Part shown: positions 62,459-64,000 of the stretch, in pieces
Layout: every line of letters begins with the position of its first letter
Numbering within the stretch: the stretch's first letter is position 1
From: Symbiodinium natans
Taxonomy: Eukaryota > Sar > Dinophyceae > Suessiales > Symbiodiniaceae
DNA: 64,000 nt
Assembly: GCA_905221605.1 (NCBI GenBank)
Contig: CAJNDS010002235.1
Location: forward strand, 60,001-124,000
Reading direction: 5' to 3'
Made by a program: the position numbers and the translations under genes
The notes under the pieces: model-generated
Database searches by the model: none
What the model saw: the letters and a program-made list of their open reading frames with translations, nothing else
What the model was told of the DNA's origin: nothing

Positions 62459-62517
62459 CTGGGTGGGCAGATGATGTGTTAGCCTGATCCCAAAGCCCTA
62501 AACCCTAAACCCTAAAC

Positions 62518-62554
62518 CGCTCAGGACATGCGTGCAGGGCTGGGTTTGGAGCAG
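62518..62554 (-). CDS. Candidate small exon
   Basis: Acceptor CGTACACCCAG, donor GTTTAGGG. Reads LLQTQPCTHVLS. Confidence 0.42.
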
Positions 62555-62559
62555 CTGGG

Positions 62560-63070
62560 TGTACGTGTTTAGTGTCCAGCATTCGAATATCTACCCACCC
62601 ATCCTTCAACCCCCAGGGCTTCGACTATTTAGGCAAAAATTGCCGCCGACGCAAGGTTCTGTAGAATTATGAAAGATAGGTTTACAGTCTAGGATTTAGG
62701 GTTTAGGGAGTAACCAAGACATCCTATCCATTGTCCATACCCCTCACAGAGGAAAATGCTGACACAGATCCCAACCTCAACCCCCTACACCCATTCACTA
62801 TCCTCAACCCCAAAACCACAAACCCTAATCAACCCTCACCAAACCCCTACAAATACCCAAGCCCTAAACTACCCTACTTTGGAATAGACCCTGGAAAAAA
62901 GCGTTTATCTTTTTAGGAAAAGTAGCTATAATAGAAACCCAGAACCAAAAAAGGGATTAACATCTAGTACTCTTAGACTAGATCCACTTGTGCGTACATC
63001 CAAACCCCTGAGGAGTCGATGACCTGCTCAAATTCCCTGGGTGGCCCAGTGAGCATCGGGGCTCAAGGTT
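62560..63070. other. Non-coding stretch
   Basis: C- and A-rich degenerate CCCTAA-like sequence at 62770-62890 and otherwise unique DNA. No exon or palindrome I can support. Confidence 0.4.
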
Positions 63071-63077
63071 TATAGGG

Positions 63078-63370
63078 TCTACAGGGTTTCTGGGGGTTTA
63101 GGGTTTATAGGGTTTATAGGGTTTATAGGGTTTATAGGGTTTATAGGGTTTATAGGGTTTATAGGGTTTATAGGGTTTATAGGGTTTAAAGGGTTTATAG
63201 GGTTTATAGGGTTTATAGGGTTTATAGGGTTTATAGGGTTTATAGGGTTTATAGGGTTTATAGGGTTTATAGGGTTTATAGGGTTTATAGGGTTTAAGGT
63301 TTATAGGGTGTATAGGGTTTATAGGGTTTATAGGGTTTACAGGGTTTATAGGGTTTAAAGGGCTTATAGG
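63078..63370 (+). repeat. TTTATAGGG nonamer array
   Basis: About 30 tandem copies of the nonamer GGGTTTATA with rare variants, a homogenised derivative of TTTAGGG. The 119-codon frame across it (KPYKPYKP) is an artefact. Confidence 0.95.
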
Positions 63371-63874
63371 GTTTATAGGGCTTAGGGTTGATGGGCGTTG
63401 GGGCTTTGGGGCTTCGGGATCCGGAAGCCCTAAAGAGAACCGCTGCAGAGTGCCCATGTGTCTTTTTTTTGAGTTAGTTGAGGGTTTAGGGTTTAGGGTT
63501 TAGGGTTTAGGGTTTAGGGTTTAGAGTTTAGGGTTGATTGAAAGAAATGGAAGACGAACCCGCAAAACCCACAAACCCCATGAACCTTATAAGCATGAGA
63601 ACTGTAAGCCCAAGACGGGGTTTAGGGTTTAGGGTTTAGGGTTTAGGGTTTAGCAGAAAAAAACACCTTAAACAGCCCCAAAAAGCCCGATAAACACCTA
63701 CGAGTAAAACGTAAAACCCCCCCAAAATCCCGAACAGCCCTAAAATACCCAAAAGCTCCTAAAACCCCGTGAAAATCCTGTAACTCCTCAAAACCCAACA
63801 ACAACCCGACAGACCCCAGAAACTCCCAAAATCCTAGACCCTCAACCCTCAACGCTAAACCCTAAACCCTGAAC

Positions 63875-63962
63875 TCTCAGACGCTGCTCCTCCTTGAAGC
63901 CGGGTGGCAGTTCCCAAAGGGCGGCATCCAAGTCTGCGAGGCACTCTGGGGGCGCCTTCAGA
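63875..63962 (-). CDS. Candidate exon at right edge
   Basis: Acceptor GACCATTAAG, donor GTTCAGGGTTTAGGG. 29 codons: LKAPPECLADLDAAL then WELPPGFKEEQRLR. Very protein-like; product unknown. Confidence 0.6.
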
Positions 63963-64000
63963 CTTAATGGTCTAGGGTTTAGGATTTAAGGGTTTAAACG

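Larger units (their letters stand above)
2629..64000. repeat. Dispersed TTTAGGG/CCCTAAA telomere-like repeat field
   Basis: Arrays of 2 to more than 70 copies of the heptamer, in both orientations and with many variants (TTCAGGG, TTTGGGG, TTTCGGG, TTTATAGGG), alternate with unique segments. The usual order is CCCTAAA, then a GC-rich island of 60-130 bp, then TTTAGGG, then a longer AT-richer segment, then CCCTAAA again. The field is absent from 1-2628 and inside the 19.7-27.0 kb retroelement. It is internal to genes, so it is not a chromosome end. Confidence 0.9.

Noticed and set aside
63098-63457. KPYKPYKP 119-codon frame
   Set aside because: Translation of the TTTATAGGG array.
2629-64000. 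A true chromosome end or subtelomere
   Set aside because: Arrays change orientation dozens of times and lie inside a homology-supported gene, so terminal telomere is excluded here; a subtelomeric location remains possible.

Overview
This looks like nuclear DNA of a dinoflagellate, probably Symbiodiniaceae-like (inferred from content, not from a marker gene). The evidence is: arrays of the plant/alveolate telomeric repeat TTTAGGG in both orientations across most of the window; short GC-rich exons of about 30-120 nt separated by long introns; exon junctions that fit GT, GC or GA donors; a Mei2-like RRM gene whose C-terminal extension resembles dinoflagellate homologues; and a DIRS-type tyrosine-recombinase retrotransposon carrying a cytosine-5 DNA methyltransferase. 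There is no prokaryotic gene organisation.

Layout. 1-2.6 kb: a minus-strand gene with short, telomere-repeat-free introns; its motifs recall a derived C5-methyltransferase fold. 2.6-7.5 kb: telomere-repeat DNA with further exon-like islands. 8.1-16.7 kb (perhaps to 19.2 kb): a minus-strand Mei2-like RRM gene, the best-supported gene here, seven of whose exons can be placed by homology. One of its introns (11.70-15.25 kb) holds a G-rich minisatellite with higher-order structure and a pentamer array. 19.71-27.04 kb: a complete-looking 7.3 kb DIRS-like element with split direct repeats, whose RT/RNase H ORF has a methyltransferase inserted inside the RNase H domain. 27-64 kb: many exon-like islands, nearly all best read on the minus strand. 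Two chains keep codon phase across several exons (29.88-32.85 kb and 58.16-61.01 kb), but I recognise none of the products. A stop-containing exon (55.61 kb) lies about 200 bp upstream of a start-containing exon (55.42 kb), as expected for a tightly packed head-to-tail gene array.

The main structural pattern is that introns tend to begin just after the exon with GTTTAGGG repeats and end with CCCTAAA repeats before an AG. Telomere-like repeats therefore form inverted ends on introns and can supply splice donors. Inside them lie at least eight families of short palindromic MITE- or introner-like elements. In the Mei2-like gene several introns are flanked by 5-6 bp direct repeats, as expected if introns arose by transposon insertion.

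Limits: single 40-110 nt islands are often open in more than one frame and on both strands. Exons without homology are candidates, and their confidences reflect that.
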